A DNA stretch of 64,000 bases, from the NCBI GenBank assembly GCA_014904985.1, contig MU129040.1, positions 114,989 through 178,988 on the forward strand, read 5' to 3'. Below the pieces are notes generated by a model that worked only from the letters and a program-made list of their open reading frames with translations, ran no database searches and had not been told where the DNA came from. This DNA is from Hydnum rufescens UP504. Its lineage: Eukaryota > Basidiomycota > Agaricomycetes > Cantharellales > Hydnaceae. This document shows, in pieces, positions 9,930-21,640 of the stretch; the stretch's first letter is position 1; each line of letters begins with the position of its first letter. The position numbers and the translations under genes are program-made.

Positions 9930-10900
9930 TGTCTGTCACTTGTTCGAATCAGCCACACGTCGGGAATAACCCAAGCCAAATTCCCTCATCTGCTGCCACC
10001 TTGTCAGAGGATTGCTCGGGCACATCGGCATCGGACGTTCTATCCGCGATAATGCCCTTTGCGCGGATAGCACTGGGGTTATGAGATATGCCGCGGCACC
10101 CTCCCCCCTAGTGCGCGCCACATATTAACTCGTTTTGGGGGGCGGTCAAGTGCGTAAATTCTGATCGACTGGAGTACGCTGAGGGGACAGACGTTTCCAT
10201 GGTGCGTATGTGTGTGGCCTCGAATGGATTTCCTTCTTGGAGGATTTGAGTGAATCGGATCACAACCACGATAGAGTCGGTGGATATCTAGCATCGGAGG
10301 ATGAGCTGGATCGCTCGAGAAGGTGAAGGATACCATCAGGATCGCTGGAGGCACAATATGGCGACATCAAAAACGGGGTCAGTGAACTGCTTGTCTATCG
10401 TCCCCCCCTAGGATCCGGAAATGTTTGGGCGCAGGGAGAATGATATCAAGGATCGAAAGAGAAAGGAAGCCTTCTTTATCGCCACGACCTGGGTGAAGAG
10501 AGGAGGCAGGGGGGAGGACACGCGTTCCCCCCAAGGTTATATCCACTCCATCTTCACCGCGCCGCAGGACAATGGAAGCTTGTCTGCCTTTCGACCAAAA
10601 AATGTCATCCCCACGCCTAAGGTGAGTGGTACCAAGCGAGCAGTATGGATGGAAGGATCTGAGTCCTGTTTCTTTTTTTTTTTTTGCGGCGCCTAGTTAT
10701 CCCAAGCAGGCAAGCGCAGGGCTGCTATGGAAGAATAACCACTTCCACTCAGACCCCTTACTGAAGTGATTGTAGCAAGTTGCCCGGACTCCCCAGAGAG
10801 CAAAGAGGAGGGTGGGAAGGAGGAGCCTGGGAGGTAAACGGCTGTTACCACTTGAATTTATTTGTCAGGATGATGATACGATCTGACTCAGCGAGACGCG
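9930..10900 (+). other. Paralogous gene-like segment 1 (unrecognised)
   Basis: A possible first exon starts at the ATG at 9929 (MSVTCSNQPHVGNNP...). A later block, 10421-10621, reads ENDIKDRKRKEAFFIATTW and ends at a GTGAGT donor at 10622. The segment matches 14480-15510 in order and orientation: MRYA(A/S)AP near 10083 and 14720, TTCTTTATCGCCACGACCT near 10471 and 15102, and the block before GTCATCC near 10600 and 15220. Frames are interrupted in both. I do not recognise the protein. Confidence 0.4.
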
Positions 10901-12125
10901 TTAGGCGGAGAAGTCTCTGCGTAAAAAACGATCGCCCCGGCAGTGAATAGAATAGATATATATTGCTCTTGCGTGTTTATCATTTCTCGGTCACCTATGA
11001 TTACTGCAGTTGCGAGAGGCGACCGTTGTGACATCGTGTGCCAGTTGTCTCCCCACGTAGCAGGTGTCTCCTCCATAACCAGACCTGATGTCTGATATCG
11101 ATGGGTAAATATAGATTTGTTGTGATTGGCGCGTCTGACGCCACGGCCTTTAAACTCAACGCCGCAATATCTAGGTCACAGAAGTACCCTCCGACATTCC
11201 CAATTGTTGTCGTTTCAATTACGATTTTGAATGATACAAAACTGCGAGATGACCACTCACCTCACTCACTCACTAGCCATAGGGTGATTTCACGTTCAAG
11301 TTGGGCCACATCGACTGGTTTTTTTTGTTGTGGCCCAGGCCTTCACAATGGGGGGAGGACGAGCCTCCCACCCCCCCGGGAGCTTTGGATAAGGAGAGCG
11401 GCATCTCGTAAAACCGCCGCTCCATTTCCGAAGAAAGAAATAAAGACCTCGGTTAGTCGGCTCGATCTTTCCACAAAAGGCCTTCATCCAGGCACTGGCG
11501 CTTGGGTTTCCAGATAAAAAATTTTCAAAAAAGAGGGGGGGGAGCACTTGTCTGGAGAGGCGGTGGAATCAAATCGAGTGCGAGGACGAGGAGGGTACCC
11601 CATCTCCTCATCCCCCCCGAGGCCATCGTGCCCACACTGATTTTCGACAGCTTGTTTAAAGTGTGTGAATTGAGTCACGAGACGTTTGGAAGAAAAATAA
11701 TTCCCAATTCCACCAAGGGAGGGGAGGGACCGCTGGGGCTTCCCGCATGCAGCACACCAGCGATATTTGAACGGGATTCACACCTTTTCGATAGCGGCGA
11801 GTACCACTTTCAGGATACATATATATATATTTAGCGTGCAGAATACTCTTGGGGATCAGAGGAATTGAGCATAAGGACTTTCCCTCAGGCCACCAGTAAA
11901 TTCCAGTCTTTCGGCGTGCATACACACTTCCGTGAACTCGAAAAGAACATAATTTCATGTTTAGAAAGACATCGAGCGCTTGGCCAAGATAATGAAGACA
12001 GACATAAACAGCAAGTAAGACGGGAACACTTCTCCATTCGTACTCCAGGCAGTGCGAAACAAGGGGAATAATACAGGGGAAAGCCCCATCAGAGGACGAT
12101 AGAGGGAACATGTGGAGGCGGGCGG
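10901..12125. other. No supported gene
   Basis: Short ORFs only. There are G-rich runs at 11535-11545 and a short TA repeat at 11817-11831. A frame at 11101 (MGKYRFVVIGASDATAF) looks gene-like but cannot be extended. Confidence 0.4.
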
Positions 12126-12458
12126 CTAGTAGTACCGTGGTGACATCCAGCGCCGGGAGCGAGAATAGTGACGATCACCACAGCGGCATAACAGGATATC
12201 TTCGAGGACATCCCATATGGATATAAGGATCTGCGATAGATCATCAAGCGTAAGCTGGTGTCTGGGGAGTGGAGTTGATTGTGCGTACGTCGGCGATGCC
12301 CCCTATGATGGCTACAATGAGATTTGCAATGGCATCGATGATCGCACCAATGGCTCTGGCGATTGCTGATACTGACTGAACCCTGTGGGGGGAGACGTCC
12401 GTCAGTGAGACGAGTAGAACGGCACTGCTGGCCGTCGTGCGTAGAGGGGGCGTACCAT
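12126..12458 (-). pseudogene. MGS family small membrane protein gene, second locus (one-base frameshift)
   Basis: The structure matches copy C. Exon 1 is the ATG at 12458-12456, directly followed by GTACGC. Exon 2 is 12382-12289 and exon 3 is 12230-12126 (ILISIWDVLEDILLCRCGDR... ending SPRYY). Exon 2 is 94 nt instead of 93: an extra G at about 12371-12373 shifts the frame. Removing it gives GSVISAIARAIGAIIDAIAN and a clean 31-codon exon. The single extra base is probably an error, in which case the gene is intact (67 aa). Confidence 0.7.
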
Positions 12459-13220
12459 GACTCTAACACGACTTTATGTAGTTTATGGAAGAAACGGAGG
12501 TGATATGTGTGGTGCTTTTGTAGCTAAGGGGTGGACAATACGTCAGTAATAACGCTTGGACGTTCCAAGCCCTGAAAAAGTGAAGCAAAATGCTTGGACT
12601 TGAATCCGTTGTGCCGCACAAACGACGTCTTAGACGAGCGTTGGCGCCGGAGGGATTCGGGAGGGGTGATGGGATCCAGTCGGGATCAACCTGAAAATCA
12701 AGTGATTCCCGCACGTTTAAGGCAGCGAGGATTCACCTGGAATCAAGATGGAACCGGGTGATATCACTGATTCTTGACTGAATTCCGTGCCGTATAAAAG
12801 CACCGTTTCCTGTCGATTCTGGGTAGAACCTGAAACTCTATTCCCAGGAATCTGGATCCCAGAATCTGGCTCTGGATCCAGATTCTTATTCGAGGCCAAC
12901 GCTCTTGCCAAACCCTCTCGAACGCCCGTATTGGGACTTGCTGGATATACCATCGGTCATCAGTCACTGACATCATCCGGCAACTCCCGCGTCATTGACA
13001 CCATTCCTTCGGTTGTCGGCGCTGGAATTTAGTTTTGACGCGGCCAGAGGATGACACAGTGAGCTCGCATCCTTGGGGGCATGTATTCATTTCCGATAGA
13101 GACGAAATAATTCTCATATTTTCGCAATGACGTACCTTCAACAGTTCTGGCATCCACAACTTTGCAACTTCAAGGGTGAAATCTTAAAAATTCCTCCCAA
13201 CGTTGCTGGCTCTAAACCTC
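12459..13220. other. No supported gene; TATA-like box
   Basis: No coding region I can defend. A TATAAAAG at 12793-12800 lies upstream of an open but unrecognised frame (12787-13032). Confidence 0.35.
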
Positions 13221-13532
13221 ATGGTGAGGTCGACCAACTATCTCATGCTCGATAGTGCATTGAATCCCCCCAACTGCACAGGGTTCAATTGTTTCTGCTT
13301 TTGGAGTCACTCTCGAAGCCATTGTCAATGCTATCGCACGCGTAATCATAGCCATTATCGGAGCATTCACAGCGGTGCATCCAAATTCATTCCTTGGCTC
13401 TATATGTGACTCGTCAACTTGCGTGAATAGGTTTTGGCGGGTATATGCGACTTGTTCCTCGATATCTTACGCTGCCGGTGCCGGAGTCGTCGACAGCGCC
13501 GTCGAAGGCCGAGAACTGTGATGACAATGTAG
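13221..13532 (+). CDS. MGS family small membrane protein, third locus (intact)
   Basis: This member reads without any correction. Exons are 13221-13223 (ATG), 13282-13374 (31 codons, GSIVSAFGVTLEAIVNAIAR...) and 13431-13532 (VLAGICDLFLDILRCRCRSR... to TAG). The 65-aa product has the family layout: hydrophobic segment, DILRCRC motif and a strongly basic Arg-rich tail. Introns are 57 and 56 nt. It is convergent with, and 763 bp from, the second locus, so this part of the chromosome holds a small cluster of the family. Confidence 0.82.
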
Positions 13533-14479
13533 GATACGTACCACCATAGTGAAAATTCCCCTCTCGCATTACGCGCACCTCCCAACGAATTTTCCATGAA
13601 AATGATGTCGCCAAGTCCACTCTCTCCACGGTCTCGACTTGTTTGAAAGTACCTTTATCAGGTTTTTCTCTCATCGAGAGGCATTTCGGGGCTATCTTTC
13701 CGAGACGTGACCATACGTCTACTGTAGTTGGTTGTGATCTGTTGAGATTCTTCGCTCACCATCCTGTGACACATCTGTATATGTTTGTACCGCCCTTCAT
13801 CCCTCCCTTTGTATGTCCAGTAGTCTCGTCGAGCACAAGATCCAGAAATGCCCACTTCGTTGTGCCCGGCCATCTCCATGAATCTACTCATTGAATTGAA
13901 AACGAAGTGCGTTGCTTTCTGATCGTTCTCCCCTTGGTCTCATACGGTGTGCCTCTCGGGCAATCTGAGTCGCCACCCTTGATTATGACCGGCGGCAGTG
14001 GAAAACTAGACAAAATGGATTAGATGGTGATTCACCTTGTAGTACCCGTACACCGTCTGACGGTCTTCCCTGTGCTCCTCAAAACAGGGGTGAAGTGCAG
14101 GACTCGTCCTTCCGGAAATGATGGAAAGGATATGCCCTCAGGCTCGGTCACTGGGGCGGTGGACGACTTCTTTTCATAGACCTGAGACGGATTGCCGGCG
14201 ACGGTGCCACTATTGGGTGTTGACTTTCCTCACGACACCATCACCAGAGCGTGCTACTATTCGTCAGATCGCAGCCGCGAGATAACGTCTGGAAGACAAC
14301 GAGACCGGACGGACAATAGCCATTCCCGGCTGGATGCTATCTGGCCATCCCCGCTCGTATCTCCCGCCATATATTGGTCTTCCTGTCGTCCCCGGCAGCG
14401 CCTCCGCCTAACGGGTCAGCGTATAGCTATTATTACTGGTGTTTCCTTGCGTCCCCAACCGCCGTGATCGTCAAACGAA
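13533..14479. other. No supported gene
   Basis: Only short unassigned frames; nothing recognisable on either strand. Confidence 0.4.
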
Positions 14480-15510
14480 ATGAGTTCATTCATCAGCGCA
14501 GATCACGAGTCCCTATCGATTCCTGGCGATCCTGTCGCTATAAGTACACAGGCATCGTCGTCGCCGCTTATCCCAAATTAGCCCCACGATGTGAACGACC
14601 CGACGCGAAATTCCGCCCACTCACCAACTTGTACAAAGGGGTTTACGTTGTGCGCACCTTCGCGCGAACATTAGACGTCCGATGTCACTGGGCACAAGAT
14701 GGCCCTCATGGCCAAGGTTATGAGATATGCCTCGGCTCCCCTGCAGCATGCAAATACCGGGGAGGGGGTCGGCTCCAGGAATCCCCATCGCAGGGAGTGC
14801 GGCGAAGCTGCAGAAGTCTTTCCCAAGTGCGTATGCGTGTGGCCTTGAAATAATTTCCTTTTTGGAAGATTTGGCTGAACCATATTAAATCCCCCATAGA
14901 CCCTTGGGAGTCTGGCAGCAGGCCATAAGAGGGATTCGTCCAGGACGTAGAGGATATCGGCATGATCGCTGGAGGGGAACGAAAGGTGTCCCCCAATAAC
15001 GCTCATGCAGTTCTTCTCTACCGATCGTCCACTCATTGGGATTCCCGAACGCCTGGCGACAGGAATATTGATGATATCAAGATCGAAATAGTGAAGAGAC
15101 TTTCTTTATCGCCACGACCTAGGTGAAGAGGGAGGCAGGGTGATCGTGAGGTTATATCCTCTTATCTTCACCATGTCGCACGATAATGGAAGTTTGTTTG
15201 CTTTTTTCGACCAAAAATATCATCCTGCCACACATGAGGCAATGGCATACCGATGGGCGATGGGGCAGAATCCGAGACCTCCCAGGTTTTTCAGCCGAGC
15301 TTGGTCTCCCCAGGCGGCGGGCGAGGCTGCCAAATCAGAGGAACTGGCGCTCTAACAACCCTTCCAGGCACTTTTACAGGACAGGATGGCACTGAATAAA
15401 TAGAGGACGAACAAGATGGTGGGGGGGAGCTAAGCAAGGTAAGCAGATTCCCGGCTATTACCACCTTCCGCATTTGTCAGGATGATGATACATGATCTGA
15501 AACATTGCCG
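14480..15510 (+). other. Paralogous gene-like segment 2 (unrecognised)
   Basis: This is the counterpart of 9930-10900. A candidate start at 14481 gives MSSFISADHESLSIPGDPVA. The MRYASAP block is near 14720 and is followed by a GTGCGT donor near 14826. The SLSPRPR/TTCTTTATCGCCACGACCT block is near 15100. Similarity at DNA level resumes on both sides of diverged parts, so these are old paralogues, not a recent duplication. Confidence 0.4.
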
Positions 15511-18500
15511 TTCTGGGCCACATTAGACTGCTCCCCAAGTGCCATGGAAATCGGTGTGTGCCAGAGGGACCAGCGTAATAGGATTTATCATGGTAATTGC
15601 TCCGATCTCGAGGCTCATGGTTGTAGTACCCTTCCAACAGCATGTAATTCTTCCACATCCCGGAATGATGCTCGCTAGAGATACATTTGTGTAGGCCAGA
15701 TCCTTCGGACACCACTACCATCCACTCAGCCATGCGATATTTACCCTCGATCTATAAACTTTCTGTGACATGCCCAATTATTGTTTCACGTCTAATACTC
15801 ACCCATAACGGTGTGATTCCGCCTTCTGCTAGTGCGATACTGGCAGCCATGCCATGCGGGAACACAGAAATGTCTTGCGTCCTGACTTTTGGGAACCACG
15901 AAGCGAATCACGAGACTTTATGACGAACAAAAAATTGGCTGGCGGGCCTCCGCGATTGTCATTGACCGCACGATTGTTTTCCGTACGCGTGAACTTGGGT
16001 GTTTTTTATAACCAGGATATTCCTGTGCGTATCAGTGGTCCATTTAGCGCAAGCAATATTCTTGAGGATCGGACGACCATTGAGGTCGTCCGATGCAATC
16101 AATCGTTTCACACAAACATGGCCCAGTGAGAGACACATCGAGCAACTGGAAATGATAAAACATTAGCCCCTGGGGGGTGCAAGGGCCTTTTCGAGACACA
16201 GGGGTCGGATGTAGTTGATCCCGAGCACCCATACTGCTGGGGACAATGGACTTGGGACCAGTGCAACAGACTGGATGAGACATTGCTGCTCATCAACCAT
16301 CTTGTAGCAGGCCTATTGCATAACCTTCCCCCGCGAGATCACGGTAATCGAACCTAACGGGAGGAACTTTGGCCACCTTGAACATCCTGGCCCGGAGCGC
16401 TATGCCAACCCCAAGAATAATCAGACGACGGAAACGAAAGATCGACACATCTAGTCGTAACATGCCGCCGTTATCCCAAGGATCCCTTATAGTTGGGGGA
16501 ACGCGTGACGTGATTCTCGATAAACCAGGACGCTGGTGGTTCCCTCGAAACCAGTCGCATTGGACTTAGGTGCCCCTGGTTCACCGTATTGTTCATCCAC
16601 AGACATAGAGATCCCCTCCAAAAATGAGTATATATATGCATGTATCTTCGACATGTAGAACAGCTGCCTGATAGCACAATCGATAATCCAAAATTTTTGC
16701 TTGCTCGAGCTAGACAGCCAACTGCCGAAGCTGTTAGAAAGACACTGCAATTTCGTCATGAAAGCAGCCAGGACAAAGACCTCTATCTTGGCGATGGTTG
16801 GCCATTATCTGGAAGCCGTAGTAGCTGAGCGATAAGATGAAGCCACGGACGCTCATTTTCGTTTCTGGTTCCGTGTCGGCGCGGCCCGCCTCCCAGGCAC
16901 GGTACATTGACTATCCTTTACGCACTCTTCCCCATGTGCCCAAATGGAGTCCGACAGCATTATCGCGAGGTAAGGCCCAGTGTGAGCATCACACTCCGTG
17001 AGATGCCTTCTTTCTCTCTCAAGTTCACGATGCGCGAGCGCATGGTCAGGATCTGAGCGGGGACCCGTTCCGTGGTATGATATCAATGAAGCAAGGAAGA
17101 GGTGTCCGGCTCTTACCCTATTTCTGGCTACACTTCAGTTTCCCCATGGAGACACCGGAACGTCTCCTACAGTTATCGTAAGGTAAGAATCAGCCACTTT
17201 CGTGGATCGCGAAGCTTCTGGATCTCTCGCGGTGTTTACGGGATGGAATGTCCCCGCACGCGAGTCCCCTAATTGCTGAATTGTTAACTTCTCATAGGTC
17301 ATTGCATGGGGAGTCCTATCGCGAGGTAAGAATGAAATTTGATCTTCAGAATGGAACTCTCTATCTTCTGATGGACGGATGCCATTACTGTAATATTGGG
17401 CAAAGAACCATTGTTGGCTCACATGTGAAGTGCAGACGTGTGATGCCTGTACCCACCTGTTATCAACATATTTAGCGATAGTTTGGCAAGGCATCAGTTC
17501 TCACACCCTGGGTTCTCGTCTCAATATATGCGCTAGTCCCAATCAGGTAAGGCACCACGATAGTCTCTGCGAGGCCCAACATACCTTTGCAAGTCGATTG
17601 TGGTCTTTATCACGCCTTCTCGTTTCTTTGCGTAGGAAGATGACGAATCCTGAGCGGCTATACCAGGTGGAATCGCCAAGCTCATCACTTCACAGTAAGG
17701 ACCCATTCGCAATTGCCTATCTAAACTTGAAGGATATTTTCTTCGCGTATTGATTGACGATTTACCCACTGCTTTCCCCTCCTTTTTCAGGATATACATC
17801 AATGTCCTCGTGTCAACAGGCGGAGGTCAGTGAGAACTTCGGTAAATTGATTGCGCATCCTCCGACCGGAAAGCTCGGAAACTACGAGGGGTGTTTTGGG
17901 GTTGATGCTGATGGTTTGGCAACAATTGAGTGCGCGTCAGCTGGTTGGGCTTCTGGACATATAAGGCGAAAATGGTGCGATGAAGGACTGATATCGCTAC
18001 ACCCATTTGTTTCTCAGGGTACCGAATAAACTTGTGCGCAACCTCCACTGGCGTGCTTGGGGGTTTTGATTGGTGTTATTTCTTATTTGTGATTCGGTTG
18101 CAAGCCCCGATGAATTTGACCCCAAGCAGCCCCCCCTTCCCCCCACGAGCACGACTTTAGGGTTTTATGGGGTCAGATTTTCCGCTTTCGAAATGTGTTG
18201 GGCTTACAGTGCAATTTGGGGCCTTGCATTCCCCTTTAGGTCCGTTGTGTTTCTCGAATATTGGAATATTGTCTCCTCGACAGTTTTCCATGGATGTGGA
18301 CTGTTGAGTACTCTGTGGGGTTTTTCCGCTCGTAAAAGCCAATCGCATACACCTAGGAAGAATGAAGAAGTCAGCCGCCAGCCCTTTCTATATTTCCCCT
18401 TATCTTCGTCGTTTGCCCTCGTGACCATCATATCATAGCGACGAATCATATACACTGTCCTATAGATCGAACTTGGTCATTTGTTTCATGGTGATAATTT

Positions 18501-19272
18501 TTCCAGGCGCGTCTCAGATTGGTAGCTGCTATTCCTCGGCCTGGATAATACCATTTCACTTGAGAACTCGAGTGTGATCATATTGTCAATGGCTTATGTG
18601 TACATGTATATGCGGTCCGTTCCCTTCAGATTGGTTATACTCCAAGGTGTTTCGATGACCCTTATGGAAATAAGAGGTCAGCTAGTGGATCCCATTCGTT
18701 ACCCTATCTACAATCAATGCGTCTGCATTCTGTTGCGGGCCTTGATCCGTCCATCCATCCTCATAGCCCAATTAAGTTGATCAGCAACCAGGTAGGTGTC
18801 TTCCTCATTCGTTTGAGCTCGTTGAGGCTGTACGGTTCTGTACTATCATCTGGGTGATATTTAACGCATGCCAATTCCCCACCGCGGCTTGCTTGTTTCT
18901 CGAGAACTTTTGTGTCGTGTTGTCAGTGCATGCGTCGTGGATCTGATAAGCTTGAATTTTGCGTTCCTCCCTTTTCAGGTAGAGATCGGCGGTATTTAGT
19001 CTGTTAGGTCGACTTGTGGATTATTATTATTTCGTGCTCGCGTGCGTGCAACTGTTGATAACTTATTCGGCACTGGTGGCTTCGTGCGCGCGGCGATGTG
19101 GATCCAGTACAAATGGCTGGTTGCACGCAATTTGATGAAAGGGGAGTCCGGCACTGCCGCAGCGGTGCCTGGGTCGTTGTGCGGTGGTGGTAGTATATGA
19201 GGCAGGATTCGTCCAGAGTTAGCCATCGAAAATGGCGGCGCATCTTTCAATTCTGGATGGATGGATGAATGA
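15511..19272. other. No recognised gene in 3.8 kb
   Basis: Several short frames look partly gene-like: 15854-16129 plus, and 17754-18029 plus with KLGNYEGCFGVDADG. They are flanked by possible splice sites, but I recognise no family and could not chain exons. No repeat or mobile-element signature was seen. Confidence 0.35.
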
Positions 19273-20064
19273 ATGAATGGAGGACTCCCGAAAATGGAAA
19301 TGCGGAGGCCACGGCGCGTTACGATTCCAGATCATCATAAGTCAGCACACACCCAGGGCCTCATGTTTTTGGCCGCTCGCTTGCGAAATCAACCTTGCCA
19401 CACACTAGAAATAGAGCAGGTTATTCAAAGAACAACTCGTAAAAATAAAAATAAATTTGAACAGCTAAGCGCGGGCATACGATTGGACGGCGGACCCGTA
19501 TGGCCGGAGGGCAGTGTGTGTATATTTTTGTTACATATAGTCTATTCGGGGATACCATCTGGGGGATTCCGAGGAGATTCCGAGAAGCCACAAATCCAAT
19601 TGAAGAAAGGGGGCCAACCCGTACCTTGTAAACAGCTTGACAGCCAGTACCGTCCGTTCTCATCGCGAGAATTCCGGGATTTTTTTGGAAGCCTAGTGGA
19701 GATGAGTTCTCGAAAAGTCCAGGCTCAAAATTTCGGCCCCGGACACAACGGGAAGCCACAAAAACCTATTCAAAGGGCCAGCCGAATACGGAACCCTCGC
19801 AGTCGGCTTGGGAGGGCAGTGCTTTCCCGCCGGAAAAATTATGGGAGTGTTGGAAAACTAGCGGAGATAAGTTCTCGGGAGGTCAAGGCGCTCAAAAATT
19901 TTGCCGCATTAAAGGACGATTTACCGGGAATGCTGTGTGTTGATGTTACTAAATTAAGTAGCACAGCGGTACCACCGGGAGGGTATCCATCGTCATGGAG
20001 CGGGGGGTTTGACACCTGGCTCAGTGAAATCTCGGTCCCAGGCCTCTGCTTCTTTGATATCTGA
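19273..20064 (+). CDS. Unrecognised 263-aa ORF over a degenerate tandem repeat
   Basis: This is the longest single frame between 9 and 28 kb. Its second half covers two diverged copies of a roughly 170-bp unit (about 19575-19740 and 19751-19920). The protein therefore shows LVEMSSRKVQAQNFG followed later by LAEISSREVKALKNF. There is no known domain. The ORF may be a by-product of the repeat; I give it low weight as a gene. Confidence 0.25.
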   Translation: MNGGLPKMEMRRPRRVTIPDHHKSAHTQGLMFLAARLRNQPCHTLEIEQVIQRTTRKNKNKFEQLSAGIRLDGGPVWPEGSVCIFLLHIVYSGIPSGGFRGDSEKPQIQLKKGGQPVPCKQLDSQYRPFSSREFRDFFGSLVEMSSRKVQAQNFGPGHNGKPQKPIQRASRIRNPRSRLGRAVLSRRKNYGSVGKLAEISSREVKALKNFAALKDDLPGMLCVDVTKLSSTAVPPGGYPSSWSGGFDTWLSEISVPGLCFFDI

Positions 20065-21311
20065 TTTGCCAGTGCGAATATATGGGACTTCCTTGAGCGG
20101 TTAGCTTTTAGGCCTGGGATCACAGGTCCATCTGTACCTCACCGGATTTTATCGGGGCGCTCATAGCTTAACGGACAACAAGGCCGAAATGGGTCAACGT
20201 AGGAAACTCGTGGCTTCGGCCACAGAAAATGGGCAAGTCATTCAGCGGGATGGATGAAGACACGGACGATTTCTTCAAGGCAGATTTTTTGTTTCTTCGG
20301 ACGTAGGATCGAGGCCGATTTTGGAACCGAAATAGGTTTTTTTTTGGAAATGTGGCCCAGTTTTTTTTACCAGAAGGACAAATCTCGGGGTTTTGGAGCG
20401 CTAGCTCTCGACCGAGTTATACTGTATGCCTTCCCACCATCAGTATACTACTTATTCCTGAGAAAAATATTTTGGGGTGGTCATCGCATTGGACTACACA
20501 CTTATCAATTAATTAATTTTAAGGGACGCACCTGTTTCACAGACCACACACGGAACGAGCAATTGGACGTAATAATGGTTTGAAAGGCAACATCGGGTGT
20601 TCACGCGAGACCAGAGCTAGATCCTGCAACACGATGGAAAGGAGAAATGCCCCCCGACTGAGCGCTGATTCTGAAATTTGACCGTCAGTTATAAAATTGC
20701 GTTTTGTGGCGTTGATCTGGAACTTGACTATGTCCAATATAGAGGAGAGATGAGGACAAGCTCGACCTAGAGCCGGGCCCAGTTTTTCCCAGTTTTCCCC
20801 ATTCTGGAAGAGCGCGCGCGTCCCTTAGGCCACATTGAAGGGTGATGACAGAGGATCAAAAATAACGGAAGCCAATTGCTTAGTGAAAGAAATGAAAGCG
20901 CCGCCAATTTGTGCCCTCGTGTATACATACGTAGATCAGGGACCCAAGCGTTCATAAGTATTCTCGGCAGGGTGCGAGGGCACTTTAGTGACATCTTCTC
21001 AGGCATGCAGCAGGGTGCCGTAGTACTCAAACAAAAGGACGAACTCCGAATCCTAGCGCATCAATGTACGAAGGTTGCGGTATCATCACCTCCTAAACAC
21101 GAGCATCACATCAGACACGCCTAGTTCATTGGTGACTCGGGCTCAGGCCAGCAACTGGGCTAAATGAAATGCAGTTGGCGTTGAGCTGGCAGTTGCCGGC
21201 AGAGTATTGAATTGACACGCGACTCACATCGATCGACGTTATCATGGTGAGCAACCAGAATAACCAGGAAATGTCGGTGCTAGCCCCTGACGGACACGCC
21301 AAAAGGCACCC
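20065..21311. other. No supported gene
   Basis: Short frames and poly-T/poly-A runs (near 20339 and 20361); nothing recognised. Confidence 0.4.
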
Positions 21312-21640
21312 ATGTCTGTGAACAAACCGCATCTACGCGTATTCAAGTTTCCAACTAGCGCAATAGCGACTTTCGCCCTGGTACTGAGTTTATATTACGT
21401 TTCGCACGGGACTCCCGGGGCGTTCAGTATCGGTGGCGTCAGCGTACCTTTCGGTGGCCTTGCTCGAACGCTGTCCGCGATCTTTTTTTACACCGTCGAG
21501 ATCACTCATGTGTACGAGGCGTATCTGGCGTATTCCCTTGCCTCGGAACACCGCGCGAGCACTGTTAACAAGGTTGGTAACCACCCACTCTGAGGGGCCC
21601 AGGCTCTGCCTTATTTTTCCCGTCACTCACATTCCCCTTG
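21312..21640 (+). CDS. Two-TM membrane protein, DUF4499-like (tentative)
   Basis: The frame from ATG 21312 (MSVNKPHLRVFKFP) has a first hydrophobic helix (SAIATFALVLSLYYV), then LARTLSAIFFYTVEITHVYEAYLAYSLASEHRAS. The HxxEAxxAxxLAxxHR-type end resembles DUF4499/TMEM254-type proteins. The conserved final part (a W..TL..GP.L.L region) appears one frame over after 21573, so a one-base indel near 21575-21590 is likely. Upstream exons may exist; the ATG at 21244 followed by GTGAGC is a candidate. The family call is tentative. Confidence 0.4.

Noticed and set aside
10672..10686. Poly-T run as retroelement tail
   Set aside because: No target duplication or element sequence next to it; treated as a simple homopolymer.
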